A stretch of 64,000 bases of DNA from Candidatus Aerophobetes bacterium Ae_b3b (GTDB lineage Bacteria > Aerophobota > Aerophobia > Aerophobales > AE-B3A), in NCBI GenBank assembly GCA_005223085.1, contig NJBP01000002.1:10902-74901 (forward strand), read 5' to 3'. Below, piece after piece: positions 52,743-61,361 of this stretch (its first letter is position 1; the number at the start of each line of letters is the position of its first letter). The notes beneath the pieces are model-generated. The model was not told the DNA's origin, did no database searches, and saw nothing but the letters and a program-made list of their open reading frames with translations. Both the position numbers and the translations under genes were made by a program.

Positions 52743-53672
52743 TTAACCAGAAAATTTAATCACTGTTTCCAGATATTTTTTAGCTATATCAATGTAACTG
52801 GGGACTTCTTTAGCAATTAAACGAATATGCTCAGGGGTAGTTCCGCAACATCCTCCAATCATACTTATTCCTGCTTTTATCAAATCAGGAATCAACCTTG
52901 CCATCTCTTCTGGAGTTTCCCGATAAACAGTTTTTCCCTCTTCCAGTTGAGGAGATCCTGCATTTGGTTTTATCCACAAAGGCAGGGTAGTAGCAGAACG
53001 TATAATACAGGCTATTTCAACCATATTTTCTATTCCAGAGCCACAATTTGCTCCTACTATGTCTGCTCCAGTTTTTTCTAATTCGACCACTGCTTTTCTT
53101 GGAGTTACGCCCATCATTGTAGCGTATCCCCTTTCTCCTTTGTTAAAAGTCATTGATACCGCTACCGAAAGATTAGAATTCTCTCTAACAGCTTTTAGAG
53201 CACACTTGGCCTCATTAAGATCTGTCATTGTCTCAACGATTACACCATCGGCACCTCCTTCTACAAAAGCCTTAACTTGCTCTGAAAAACAAGAAATCAT
53301 CTCATCCTCTGCAGTCATGCCTAAAGGCTTCAGAAATTCACCAGTAGGGCCGATAGAGGCAAATACTAAGGAATCTTCCGCGATCTCCTTAGATAACTCC
53401 ACACCTTTCCTGTTTATCTCTCTTACTTTCGATGAAACACCGGCTTTTTTCAATTTAAAATAATTGCCGCCAAATGTATTGGTCAATATAATATCAGCTC
53501 CAGCTTCTCGATAAGCTCTGGCAATGGCCCGGATATCATCAGGGCGGTCTAGATTCCACAGCTCTGGACATTCGCCAGGCACAAGTCCTCGCTTTATCAT
53601 TTCTGTTCCCCAGGCTCCATCCAGAACTAGGATTCCCCTGGAAAACAGCCTTTTCTTCCAGTCTCTTGTCAT
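52743..53672 (-). CDS. Homocysteine S-methyltransferase (MetH N-domain/BHMT-like)
   Basis: 309 residues, equal to the homocysteine-binding domain alone. LVLDGAWGTEMIKRGL and TNTFGGNYFKL open it. Zinc-binding Cys residues lie in VGANCGSGIENM and IGGCCGTTPEH. Without B12 or folate modules of its own, it may work with the pterin methyltransferase downstream and a separate corrinoid protein as a split methionine synthase, or be a methylcobalamin-dependent demethylase component. Confidence 0.9.
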   Translation of the reverse strand: MTRDWKKRLFSRGILVLDGAWGTEMIKRGLVPGECPELWNLDRPDDIRAIARAYREAGADIILTNTFGGNYFKLKKAGVSSKVREINRKGVELSKEIAEDSLVFASIGPTGEFLKPLGMTAEDEMISCFSEQVKAFVEGGADGVIVETMTDLNEAKCALKAVRENSNLSVAVSMTFNKGERGYATMMGVTPRKAVVELEKTGADIVGANCGSGIENMVEIACIIRSATTLPLWIKPNAGSPQLEEGKTVYRETPEEMARLIPDLIKAGISMIGGCCGTTPEHIRLIAKEVPSYIDIAKKYLETVIKFSG

Positions 53673-53813
53673 CTTTCTTTCCTTTTTATTTTATCTGATT
53701 TTCTTCTAACGAGCCTTTAATGTCAAGACCCATTTTTTGCTGGGCTTTCCCCAAAATTTTTAAAAGGAGAAAGTCCAGGGAAGTATTGGAGCTGATAATA
53801 TCTTTGTCAAAAA

Positions 53814-53900
53814 AATCCCAAACCACAAATTGGTTTGGGGATTCCTCTAACTTAAAGACCATTCTGCAGATATTATTAACACATTGTTACTTTTTGTCAA
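53814..53900 (-). promoter_or_regulatory. Promoter followed closely by intrinsic terminator in leader of homocysteine methyltransferase
   Basis: On the minus strand TTGACA (53900-53895) and AATAAT (53877-53872), 17 bases apart, predict a start near 53865. About 20 bases later a strong hairpin begins: arms 53843-53832 and 53824-53814, followed by seven T. A transcript from this promoter would end after about 55 bases unless the terminator is bypassed. This could be an attenuator or a small RNA. Confidence 0.5.
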
Positions 53901-53949
53901 CCCAATTGTGACGTTAAGGCTTATATTCCCTGCAGTCCTTGCATTTCCT

Positions 53950-54058
53950 GGAAGACAGGCTCGGAACAAGCTCCACAATCCCATAAGATTGCCACGGTTG
54001 TTTTCAACAACCTCGCAATGACAGCGACGGAGGGGAAGAGTCCCGAGATATCCTTGAC
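53950..54058. repeat. Partial CATTGCGAG element joined to end of dispersed repeat
   Basis: CCTCGCAATGACA (54011-54023) is a right terminus with no left partner. GACAGGCTCGGAACAAGCTCC nearly repeats 52337-52357. Directly after it, 54029-54052 is the reverse complement of the left end of the 29322/40980 repeat. It looks like a mosaic of two repeat families. Confidence 0.55.
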
Positions 54059-54082
54059 AAATCTGTCTTGATAACGTAAATT
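54054..54082 (+). promoter_or_regulatory. Promoter of cob-btu operon
   Basis: TTGACA (54054-54059), a 17-base spacer and TAAATT (54077-54082), just upstream of the riboswitch. Confidence 0.65.
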
Positions 54083-54094
54083 GGAGACGATTTG

Positions 54095-54300
54095 AAAATT
54101 AGGTTACGTATGAGATGAGCAGATGAAGGGAATTGGGTGAAAATCCCAAGCAGTGGCGCTGCTGTAATGGGAAACGAAACCTCACAAACCACTGGAACGT
54201 GAAGTTCTGGGAAGGGAGGGAGTAGGCTGTCCCTAAGCCAGAAGACCTATCTGCTTTTCTAGCCATTCTTCCTTTGCGCATCACAAAGGAGGTGTTTTTT
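54095..54300 (+). promoter_or_regulatory. Cobalamin riboswitch upstream of cobU
   Basis: Landmarks in order: GAAGGGAATTGGGTGAAAATCC, AAGCAGTGGCGCTGCTGTAATG, ACCACTGG, GGGAAGGGAGGGAGTAGGC and AAGCCAGAAGACCTATCTGC. The 3' part pairs CCTTTG with CAAAGG next to the cobU ribosome site AAAGGAGG, so control is probably at translation initiation. A T7 run after the site leaves some room for termination. Confidence 0.9.
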
Positions 54301-54301
54301 T

Positions 54302-54865
54302 ATGAAAGTTGAATTAGGAGGAGAATCTCTCCACAAAATGGCTAAACTTATCTTTATTACTGGAGGGGCCAGGAGCGGGAAAAGCAGATTTGCCGTAAAA
54401 CTGGCTAAACAGTTGGCCAGTAAGGTGACCTTTGTAGCTACAGCTATGGCAAAGGACGAAGAAATGCGGGAGCGCATCCGACGGCATCAAAAGGATCGTC
54501 CTAGCCATTGGAGATTGGTGGAGGAAGGAAAAAACCTCTCTCTCGTTCTCTCCCAGCTTGATGCTTCCTGCGAGCTGGTGATAATAGACTGCTTGAGTTT
54601 TCTCATCTCCAACCTTCTTCTCGATAATACCGAGGAAGATACTATCATCAAACAGGTGAGGGAGATAGCTGACGAGGTAATTCATCTTCGGCCTACTTTC
54701 ATCGTGGTCTCTAATGAGGTAGGTTATGGAGTGGTACCTCCTACCAGATTAGGCCGGAGGTTCAGAGATATCTGTGGTCAAGCTAATCAAATAATGGCTG
54801 AGCAAGCCCAGGAAGTCTATTTTATGATATCAGGAATTCCCATGAGGATAAAGAGGAACCTATAA
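54302..54865 (+). CDS. cobU: Adenosylcobinamide kinase / cobinamide-phosphate guanylyltransferase
   Basis: 187 residues. The P-loop is ITGGARSGKSRFA. VVSNEVGYGVVPPTRLGRRF and FRDICGQANQIMAEQA are family signatures. It phosphorylates and guanylylates adenosylcobinamide for nucleotide-loop assembly. ATG 54302 has AAAGGAGG upstream and adds 12 residues before the usual start; Met13 has a poorer spacing. First gene of the operon. Confidence 0.95.
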   Translation: MKVELGGESLHKMAKLIFITGGARSGKSRFAVKLAKQLASKVTFVATAMAKDEEMRERIRRHQKDRPSHWRLVEEGKNLSLVLSQLDASCELVIIDCLSFLISNLLLDNTEEDTIIKQVREIADEVIHLRPTFIVVSNEVGYGVVPPTRLGRRFRDICGQANQIMAEQAQEVYFMISGIPMRIKRNL

Positions 54866-54888
54866 GAAAATAAACAAAGGAGAGCTTT

Positions 54889-55950
54889 GTGAGAAAGATC
54901 ACCGAGACTATAGGGAAGATAAAACCGATTGACGCTAGAATTCTCAAAGAGGCTCAGCGTCGACTGGATAACCTCACTAAACCTGAGAGAAGTCTGGGGA
55001 GATTGGAGGAATTAGCCAAAAAGGTGGTAGCCATCACCGGCAGAGAAAACCCCACCCTGGATAGAAAAGTTATCTTTACCATGGTGGGAGATCATGGGGT
55101 AGCCAGGCAAGGAGTGAGTGCTTTTCCTCAAGGAGTTACGGTTCAGATGGTTCATAACTTTCTTCAGGGAGGAGCAGCCATAAATGTTCTAGCCAGGGGA
55201 GTGGGAGCAAAAGTTCTAGTTGTAGATATGGGAGTAGCTCACAAGATAAAGTCCAGCAAGAATCTGATTAACAAAAAGGTGGCCTCTGGAACACAGGATA
55301 TGATGAAGGGTTCAGCTATGAGCCGGAAACAGGCTCTTGAGTCCATCAGAGGGGGAATAGAGATTTTTGAGGAGGAATGGGCTATGAGTGGCGTTGATAT
55401 AGCCGGTACCGGAGATATGGGGATCGCTAATACCACCTCTAGCAGTGCCATTGTAGCCTGCATAACCGGGTGTAAAGTTCAAGATGTTACTGGTAGAGGA
55501 ACGGGGATAGATGATGAGAGGCTTAGGAGAAAGATGGAAGTCATCGAGAAGGCTCTTAAAATCAATCAGCCCGACCCTCACGATCCCATTGATATTTTGA
55601 GTAAGGTGGGAGGATTTGAGATAGGGGGATTGGTTGGTTGTATTCTAGCGGCTGCTGCCCACAGGGTCCCTATAGTCATAGATGGCTTCATCTCTACCGC
55701 CAGTGCTCTCATAGCCTGTGAGCTTTGTCCTTTTCTAAAGGATTATCTCATTGCCGCGCATAGATCCCAGGAGAAAGGACACCAAATTGCCCTTAATCAT
55801 CTGGGTAAGACTCCCCTGCTGGACTTGAATATGCGACTGGGTGAGGGCACAGGGGCAGCTCTGGGTATGAAACTGGTGGAGCTGGGAGTCAAAGTTCTCA
55901 ATGAGATGGCTACCTTTGAAGAAGCCCGCGTATCCCGGGAAGGAAATTAA
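54889..55950 (+). CDS. cobT: Nicotinate-nucleotide-dimethylbenzimidazole phosphoribosyltransferase
   Basis: 353 residues, GTG start with AAAGGAG upstream. GDHGVARQGVSAFPQGVT, MVHNFLQGGAAINVLA and LGEGTGAALGMKLVELG (near the catalytic Glu) are typical. It activates the lower-ligand base as its alpha-riboside phosphate. Its stop lies one base before the cobS start. Confidence 0.96.
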   Translation: MRKITETIGKIKPIDARILKEAQRRLDNLTKPERSLGRLEELAKKVVAITGRENPTLDRKVIFTMVGDHGVARQGVSAFPQGVTVQMVHNFLQGGAAINVLARGVGAKVLVVDMGVAHKIKSSKNLINKKVASGTQDMMKGSAMSRKQALESIRGGIEIFEEEWAMSGVDIAGTGDMGIANTTSSSAIVACITGCKVQDVTGRGTGIDDERLRRKMEVIEKALKINQPDPHDPIDILSKVGGFEIGGLVGCILAAAAHRVPIVIDGFISTASALIACELCPFLKDYLIAAHRSQEKGHQIALNHLGKTPLLDLNMRLGEGTGAALGMKLVELGVKVLNEMATFEEARVSREGN

Positions 55951-55951
55951 A

Positions 55952-56707
55952 TTGAAAAGCCTTCTAACCGCCTTTCGTTTCCTAACTATTCTTCCTCTCA
56001 GAGTAAAAATAGAGGAGAGTGATGAGCTTTTGGCCTCCTCTATGGCTTTTTTCCCCCTGGTGGGACTCTTTATTGGGGGCTTTCTCTTTCTAGTCTATCG
56101 AATTAGCTCCATCCTCTTCTCTCCTCTTCTGATCAATGCGCTGGTGCTTATAGCCTGGGTTTTTATCACCGGGGCCCTGCACCTGGATGGGTTCATGGAC
56201 ACCATTGATGGACTGTCCGGGGGTAAAACTAAAGAGGAAAGACTGAAAATAATGAAGGACCCCTCCAGTGGCGCTAAAGGTACAGTTGGTCTGGTGGGCC
56301 TTCTGGGGCTGAAATTCCTCTTGCTTCTAGAAATAGAGCCTTTCCTCAAGACGGGGACTCTTCTTCTAACACCGGTGGTTGGCAGGTGGTCTATGGTTAC
56401 GGCAGCTTATCTGGCCCCTTATGCCCGCGGGGAAGGGCTGGGGAAAGCCTTTATCACCCGTAAGGGGGAAGGAACCATTTTTTGGGCAAGTCTAACTGTA
56501 ACTCTTCTGGGTCTGATTATATTCAAATTTCCTTTCCTCTATATTATAGGAGTATGTTTGGGGATAACCTATCTCTCCACGCTCTATTTTAAGAGTCGAA
56601 TGGGAGGAATTACCGGCGATACCCTGGGAGCCCTCAATGAAATTATTGAACTTACTGCTCTTTTTTCCATCTACAGTTTAAGCAAAGCTGGAGTCTTTTT
56701 GAGCTGA
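55952..56707 (+). CDS. cobS: Adenosylcobinamide-GDP ribazoletransferase (cobalamin synthase)
   Basis: 251 residues, inner-membrane enzyme that joins the two halves of the cofactor. I use TTG 55952 (LKSLLTAFRFLTILPL) because AAGGA lies upstream and the alternative in-frame ATG is inside cobT. LHLDGFMDTIDGLSGGKTKE and MKDPSSGAKGTVGLV are the catalytic Asp-rich landmarks. At least five membrane spans. Confidence 0.94.
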   Translation: MKSLLTAFRFLTILPLRVKIEESDELLASSMAFFPLVGLFIGGFLFLVYRISSILFSPLLINALVLIAWVFITGALHLDGFMDTIDGLSGGKTKEERLKIMKDPSSGAKGTVGLVGLLGLKFLLLLEIEPFLKTGTLLLTPVVGRWSMVTAAYLAPYARGEGLGKAFITRKGEGTIFWASLTVTLLGLIIFKFPFLYIIGVCLGITYLSTLYFKSRMGGITGDTLGALNEIIELTALFSIYSLSKAGVFLS

Positions 56708-56753
56708 AGGATATACTTGGTGTTCTCTCTAATAGCCTGCAAGAGGGGTTCCG

Positions 56754-57677
56754 ATGGAAGTCTTAATCGATGAAATAAGAAAAAGACTTACCCGTGCCGT
56801 GGATGAGAGTGGCGCCGAGGGGCTTCTACTTTCCGGTGGTCTGGATTCAAGCATCCTCGCCGCACTTGCTCCCGGGGTTAGTGCATTTACAGTTACTCTG
56901 GCACCGTATGGAGAAGATGGAGAGTATGCTAAGATAGTTACTCAAATCCTCCCTATTAAATCCTATCACAGGATGATTGGTATTGAGGAAGCAGTCGATT
57001 CGATACCCGCCGTAATCGGTATTTTGAAAAGCTTTGATCCTGCTATCCCCAATGATATAGCTACTTACTTTGGACTGAAACTGGCCAAAGATAAAGGAGC
57101 AAAAAACGTGATGACCGGCGATGGGGCTGATGAGCTCTTTGCCGGCTATAGTTTCATGTTTGATTTACCCAATCTAGAAAGTTATATCCGAAGACTTAAG
57201 AACAAGATCTATTTTTCCTCCAATATTCTGGGTCAGAAGTTGGGAGTAGAAATAAAGCAGCCTTATCTCTCCCATGAGATAATCGAGCTGGCTCTAGAGA
57301 CACCGAAGGACCTTAAAATAAAGGTTGAGGGGGAAAAGAAATGGGGCAAATGGATTCTTCGCAAGGCTTTTGAAGATGTCCTGCCACCAAAAATTATATG
57401 GCAGGACAAAAGACCTCTGGAATATGGCTCAGGGACAAGAAGGCTTCGCAGGATTATCTCGGAGAAGATTTCCGATGAAGAGTTTGAAGAAAAAAGAGGG
57501 CTTTATCCGGTGAGATTTATGAGTAAAGAGCATCTTTTCTATTACCAGGTATATCGAAAAGTGGTAGGAGAGATTCCAGCTCCTGAAAAGGGCGACGCAG
57601 CTTGTGCTGGATGTGGAGCAGGAATAGAAAAAAAGGCAAACCACTGCCGCATTTGTGGGGCCATTCAGAATGAGTAG
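56754..57677 (+). CDS. Asparagine-synthase-like PP-loop protein with C-terminal zinc ribbon
   Basis: 307 residues. The PP-loop LLLSGGLDSSILAAL and TGDGADELFAGYSFMF match the synthetase half of asparagine synthase. The N-terminal glutaminase domain is absent. The C-terminus adds CAGCGAGIEKKANHCRICG, a zinc ribbon. The location between cobS and cbiB suggests an amide-bond-forming or -remodelling step in corrinoid salvage, not asparagine synthesis. Its exact reaction is unknown. The next gene overlaps it by eight bases. Confidence 0.85.
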   Translation: MEVLIDEIRKRLTRAVDESGAEGLLLSGGLDSSILAALAPGVSAFTVTLAPYGEDGEYAKIVTQILPIKSYHRMIGIEEAVDSIPAVIGILKSFDPAIPNDIATYFGLKLAKDKGAKNVMTGDGADELFAGYSFMFDLPNLESYIRRLKNKIYFSSNILGQKLGVEIKQPYLSHEIIELALETPKDLKIKVEGEKKWGKWILRKAFEDVLPPKIIWQDKRPLEYGSGTRRLRRIISEKISDEEFEEKRGLYPVRFMSKEHLFYYQVYRKVVGEIPAPEKGDAACAGCGAGIEKKANHCRICGAIQNE

Positions 57678-58356
57678 TGTATTTGTTTCCTGGAGTGGAG
57701 GAAAGGAAAGCTCTCTTGCCTGCTATAGGGCGAAGGCTAACGGACTCACCCCTTCATATCTTCTCAATATGACCGTTGAGGATGGTTCAAGATCAAGAAC
57801 CCACGGGCTAGCTCGAGAAGTTCTATCACTTCAAGCAGGGGCGATAGGCATCTCTCTTATTCAGAGAAAGACAAGCTGGAAGAATTATGAAGATAATTTC
57901 AAAAAGACAGTGCTGGAGCTAAAGGAGGCGGGGATAGAGGGAGGGGTCTTCGGAGATATAGATTTGGAGGAACATCGGAGATGGGTGAAGAGGGTTTGTA
58001 AAGAAATAGGCATTCGACCATATCTACCGCTCTGGGGAAAATGCCAAAAGAAAGTTATCGAGGATTTTATAAATTTAGGATTCCAGGCAGTTGTAGTGGC
58101 GATAATCTCAGACACTTTAGATGAGACGTGGCTTGGTCGCAAAATTGATCGCAAGTTCCTTAAAGACATAACTCGTATCGAGAACATTACCCCCTGTGGT
58201 GAAGCCGGCGAGTATCACACCTTGGTCACCGATGGTCCCATATTCAAAAAGAGGATGAGAATAGTTGAGACCAAAACTCATCAAAGAGGAGAGCAGCGGT
58301 TTCTGGATATTTCAAGATGTATTCTGGAAGATAAAGATTACCTAGGTCAGTTATGA
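57670..58356 (+). CDS. DUF71/COG2102 ATP pyrophosphatase (diphthine ammonia ligase-like), B12-associated
   Basis: 228 residues from ATG 57670, overlapping the previous stop. PP-loop VSWSGGKESSLACYRA and the family signature GEAGEYHTLVTDGP. Eukaryotic and archaeal relatives amidate diphthine. Bacteria lack diphthamide, and comparative genomics has tied a bacterial subgroup of this family to B12 salvage. Context here (cobS, cbiB neighbours) agrees. It and the preceding PP-loop protein may act together. Confidence 0.88.
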   Translation: MSSVFVSWSGGKESSLACYRAKANGLTPSYLLNMTVEDGSRSRTHGLAREVLSLQAGAIGISLIQRKTSWKNYEDNFKKTVLELKEAGIEGGVFGDIDLEEHRRWVKRVCKEIGIRPYLPLWGKCQKKVIEDFINLGFQAVVVAIISDTLDETWLGRKIDRKFLKDITRIENITPCGEAGEYHTLVTDGPIFKKRMRIVETKTHQRGEQRFLDISRCILEDKDYLGQL

Positions 58357-59303
58357 AGTTATTAAGTATTATCTTAGCCTATTTGTTAGATTTGATTTTT
58401 GGTGACCCAAGATGGCTGCCCCATCCGGTCAGGGGTATGGGGAAGCTCACCGAGTATCTAGAGAAGAAGTTAAGAGGCTCCATTTCATGTCAGATCTTAT
58501 CCGGAGCAGTTTTAGCCATAACAGTAGTGGGACTAGCCTATCTGGGTAGCTTTTTTGCTATTCGGCTCGCCGGGCAAATTAATAGATGGACAGGATTTGC
58601 CATCAGCACCGTCCTCATCTTCACTACTCTTTCTAGTAGAAGTTTGAGCAAAGAAGCAAGATCTGTTTACCAGTCATTAAAATCAGGAAGCATCAAAGAT
58701 GCCCGAAAAAAACTCTCTCTCATAGTGGGAAGAGACACCCAAGTATTAAATCAGGATGAGATTATCAGGGCTACAGTAGAAACAGTTGCTGAAAATAGCG
58801 TTGATGGTATTATTTCACCTCTATTCTATGCTGCTCTCGGTGGAGCTCCGCTTGCCATAGCTTATAAGGCTATTAACACCCTGGACTCTATGATTGGTTA
58901 TAAAAATGAGAGATACCTTTATTTTGGCTGGTTTTCGGCAAAGCTAGATGATATAGCCAACTATATTCCCGCTCGTCTCAGCATCCTACTCGTTCCTTTA
59001 GCTAGTCTTATCTTGAGGAAGCGACCATTGAACACTCTCTGCACCATCCTGCGAGATGGGAAAAAATCTCCCAGTCCTAACGCTGGTATACCAGAAGCTG
59101 CTTTTGCCGGCGCCTTAGGAATCCAACTGGGCGGGGTAAATTACTATCAAGGGAAAAAAGTTTCCCAGCCTATATTAGGGGTCGAGGCAAAGCAAAGAGG
59201 GGAAGAGCATATTATTGAGGCAATTCATCTAATGTGGGTCATCTCAAGCATCACTTTTTTAGGGGAAATACTCATTCTATGGTATCTTTCGGGCTTATTT
59301 TAG
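58353..59303 (+). CDS. cbiB: Adenosylcobinamide-phosphate synthase
   Basis: 316 residues, membrane protein. FGDPRWLPHPVRGMGKL is the N-terminal signature, with VAENSVDGIISPLFYAALGG and INTLDSMIGYKNERY. It attaches aminopropanol (or its phosphate) to adenosylcobyrate, so the cell can start from cobyric acid. It overlaps the DUF71 gene by four bases. The threonine-phosphate decarboxylase it needs is encoded at 62663. Confidence 0.95.
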   Translation: MKLLSIILAYLLDLIFGDPRWLPHPVRGMGKLTEYLEKKLRGSISCQILSGAVLAITVVGLAYLGSFFAIRLAGQINRWTGFAISTVLIFTTLSSRSLSKEARSVYQSLKSGSIKDARKKLSLIVGRDTQVLNQDEIIRATVETVAENSVDGIISPLFYAALGGAPLAIAYKAINTLDSMIGYKNERYLYFGWFSAKLDDIANYIPARLSILLVPLASLILRKRPLNTLCTILRDGKKSPSPNAGIPEAAFAGALGIQLGGVNYYQGKKVSQPILGVEAKQRGEEHIIEAIHLMWVISSITFLGEILILWYLSGLF

Positions 59304-59351
59304 AAAAATCTATTTTTGCGATGGTATAAAACACGAAGGGAAGAGGAGGTT

Positions 59352-60287
59352 ATGAAAAATAAAAGATCAAGGTTGTCCTCATTGATACTAATGGGTATTC
59401 TGATGTTGAGCGGTCTCGGTGGACTGAGTGAAATCTCGTTGGCTAGGGAATTCCCCTTGGCCGTTACCGACGATTTGGGAAGGAATGTGACTGTAAGCAG
59501 TGAACCGCAGAGCATAATATCGCTTGCTCCTTCAAATACAGAAATACTTTTTGCCTTGAGACTAGGAGATAGGCTCATGGCAGTTTCAGGATATTGCAAT
59601 TATCCATTAGAAGCTCAAAATAAAATAAAAATCGGGGGTTTTTCCACGGTTAACATCGAAAAAGTTGTCAGCTTGAAACCAGATTTGGTTCTTGCCACTG
59701 GTGGTGTACAGGAAGCTGTTGTTGAAGAATTGGAAAGACTTGGCCTGACGGTGATAGCCTTGAATGCCAAGAGCATCGAGGAGGTATTTGAAAACATAAG
59801 ATTGGTGGGGAAGGCTACCGCACAACTGGAAACTGCTAGAGAGTTGACGACTAAGCTAGAACAAAGGACTAAGGCTGTGACTGACAAGGCCAAGGATCTA
59901 CCTGACAGTCAAAGACCAAGAGTATTTTACGAGATTCAATATGAACCTTTGATGACAGCAGGTCCAGGAACATTTATTGATAACTTAATTCATCTGGCTG
60001 GAGGAGTTAATATTGCCTCGGATGCTGCAGCTAAATATCCTGTATATAACTTAGAGATGCTAATCGAGCGCAATCCGGAGGTGATTATTATTTCTTTCTG
60101 GCACGGTAGCATCGCAGCATCAGTAGAAGCAGTAAAAAGTCGAAAAAGATGGCAAATCATAGATGCAGTTAAGAATAATCGGGTGTATGGGATTAATGCA
60201 GACCTCGTCTCTCGTCCTGGACCCCGAATAGTAGATGGAATAGAAGAGATGGCCAGGTTCATACATCCAGATCTTTTTAAAGAATGA
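59352..60287 (+). CDS. btuF: Corrinoid-binding periplasmic protein of BtuFCD importer
   Basis: About 311 residues from ATG 59352, next to AGGAGG. A signal peptide ends near GLSEISLARE. The helical-backbone receptor fold shows DLGRNVTVSSEPQSIISLAP, TEILFALRLGDRLMAVSGYC and GAGGVNIASDAAAKYP-like sequence (LAGGVNIASDAAAKYP). Family members bind B12 or iron siderophores; the cob/cbi operon favours B12. Confidence 0.92.
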   Translation: MKNKRSRLSSLILMGILMLSGLGGLSEISLAREFPLAVTDDLGRNVTVSSEPQSIISLAPSNTEILFALRLGDRLMAVSGYCNYPLEAQNKIKIGGFSTVNIEKVVSLKPDLVLATGGVQEAVVEELERLGLTVIALNAKSIEEVFENIRLVGKATAQLETARELTTKLEQRTKAVTDKAKDLPDSQRPRVFYEIQYEPLMTAGPGTFIDNLIHLAGGVNIASDAAAKYPVYNLEMLIERNPEVIIISFWHGSIAASVEAVKSRKRWQIIDAVKNNRVYGINADLVSRPGPRIVDGIEEMARFIHPDLFKE

Positions 60288-60305
60288 AGCTCCAGGCGGT
60301 GAGGA

Positions 60306-61355
60306 TTGTATAAAAATTACCTCAAAAAATTCTTCCATTGGAAGTTAATTATAGCTTACCTTACAGCAATCTTAGGACTAACTGTTGTCTTAACCACAAC
60401 TGTGGGTGCTGCACATATACCTCCACTTGTTGTTTTAAAAATATTGTTCACCAAATTACCTTTAATAAACCATCTAATTATTCCTTCCTGGTCAATTGGT
60501 GAAGTCACCATAATCTTGGAGATTCGACTGCCGAGGATTATCCTGGGAGTCCTGGTGGGAGCAGCTCTTGCTGTTGCAGGAACAACTATGCAGGGACTGT
60601 TCAAAAATCCCATGGCAGATCCCTATATAATGGGAATCTCATCTGGCGCTGCTCTAGGTGCGATCCTTACCATAGTTTTTGGACTGAACATATTTGGCAT
60701 GTACACCATACCTTTAATGGCTTTCATATGTGCTGCCGCTGCTATTTTCTTAGTTTATAACATTGCTTCTGTTAGAGGAAAGCTGCCTGTCAGTACCCTG
60801 CTACTTGCTGGAATAGCCATGACTCTTTTCTTATCAGCCATTATCTCTTTTTTGATGTATACAGCCGGTGAAAAGCTACACGGAATTGTATTTTGGTTGA
60901 TGGGAGGACTTTGGGGACGCAACTGGAATCATGTTATGATGGCATTTCCTTTCATATTTTTAGGTACAATTCTCATTCATATCTTTGCCAGGGATTTGAA
61001 TGTAATGCTTATTGGTGAGGAACCGGCCCAGCATCTGGGAATAGAGGTAGAAACCCTGAAGAAAATCATAATACTTTCAGTTTCTTTGATTACCGCCGCT
61101 GCTGTATCAGTGAGTGGAATAATCGGATTTGTGGGTCTCGTAATACCCCATATTATGAGGATTTTGGTAGGCCCTGATCATCGAGTCCTTTTGCCAAGCT
61201 CTGCCTTAGTAGGGGGAATTTTCCTGGTTTGGGCTGACACCCTGGCAAGAACAATCATTGCTCCTACAGAAATACCGGTAGGCATAATCACAGCACTTTT
61301 TGGTGCTCCCTTCTTTATATACCTTCTACGAACAAGAAAGAGGTCGATGTTTTAA
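60306..61355 (+). CDS. btuC: BtuC-type permease
   Basis: Up to 349 residues with about ten membrane spans. EIRLPRIILGVLVGAALAVA, TTMQGLFKNPMADPYIMGIS and GFVGLVIPHIMRILVGPDHR are hallmarks of the FecCD/BtuC family. The start is probably TTG 60306; GAGG is very close to it, so the exact start is uncertain. It lies between btuF and btuD. Confidence 0.93.
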   Translation: MYKNYLKKFFHWKLIIAYLTAILGLTVVLTTTVGAAHIPPLVVLKILFTKLPLINHLIIPSWSIGEVTIILEIRLPRIILGVLVGAALAVAGTTMQGLFKNPMADPYIMGISSGAALGAILTIVFGLNIFGMYTIPLMAFICAAAAIFLVYNIASVRGKLPVSTLLLAGIAMTLFLSAIISFLMYTAGEKLHGIVFWLMGGLWGRNWNHVMMAFPFIFLGTILIHIFARDLNVMLIGEEPAQHLGIEVETLKKIIILSVSLITAAAVSVSGIIGFVGLVIPHIMRILVGPDHRVLLPSSALVGGIFLVWADTLARTIIAPTEIPVGIITALFGAPFFIYLLRTRKRSMF

Positions 61356-61361
61356 GAGGTT

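Noticed and set aside
53673-53810. A SAM or T-box riboswitch before the homocysteine methyltransferase
   Set aside because: None of the conserved core motifs of either class could be found; only a hairpin-plus-T terminator is present.
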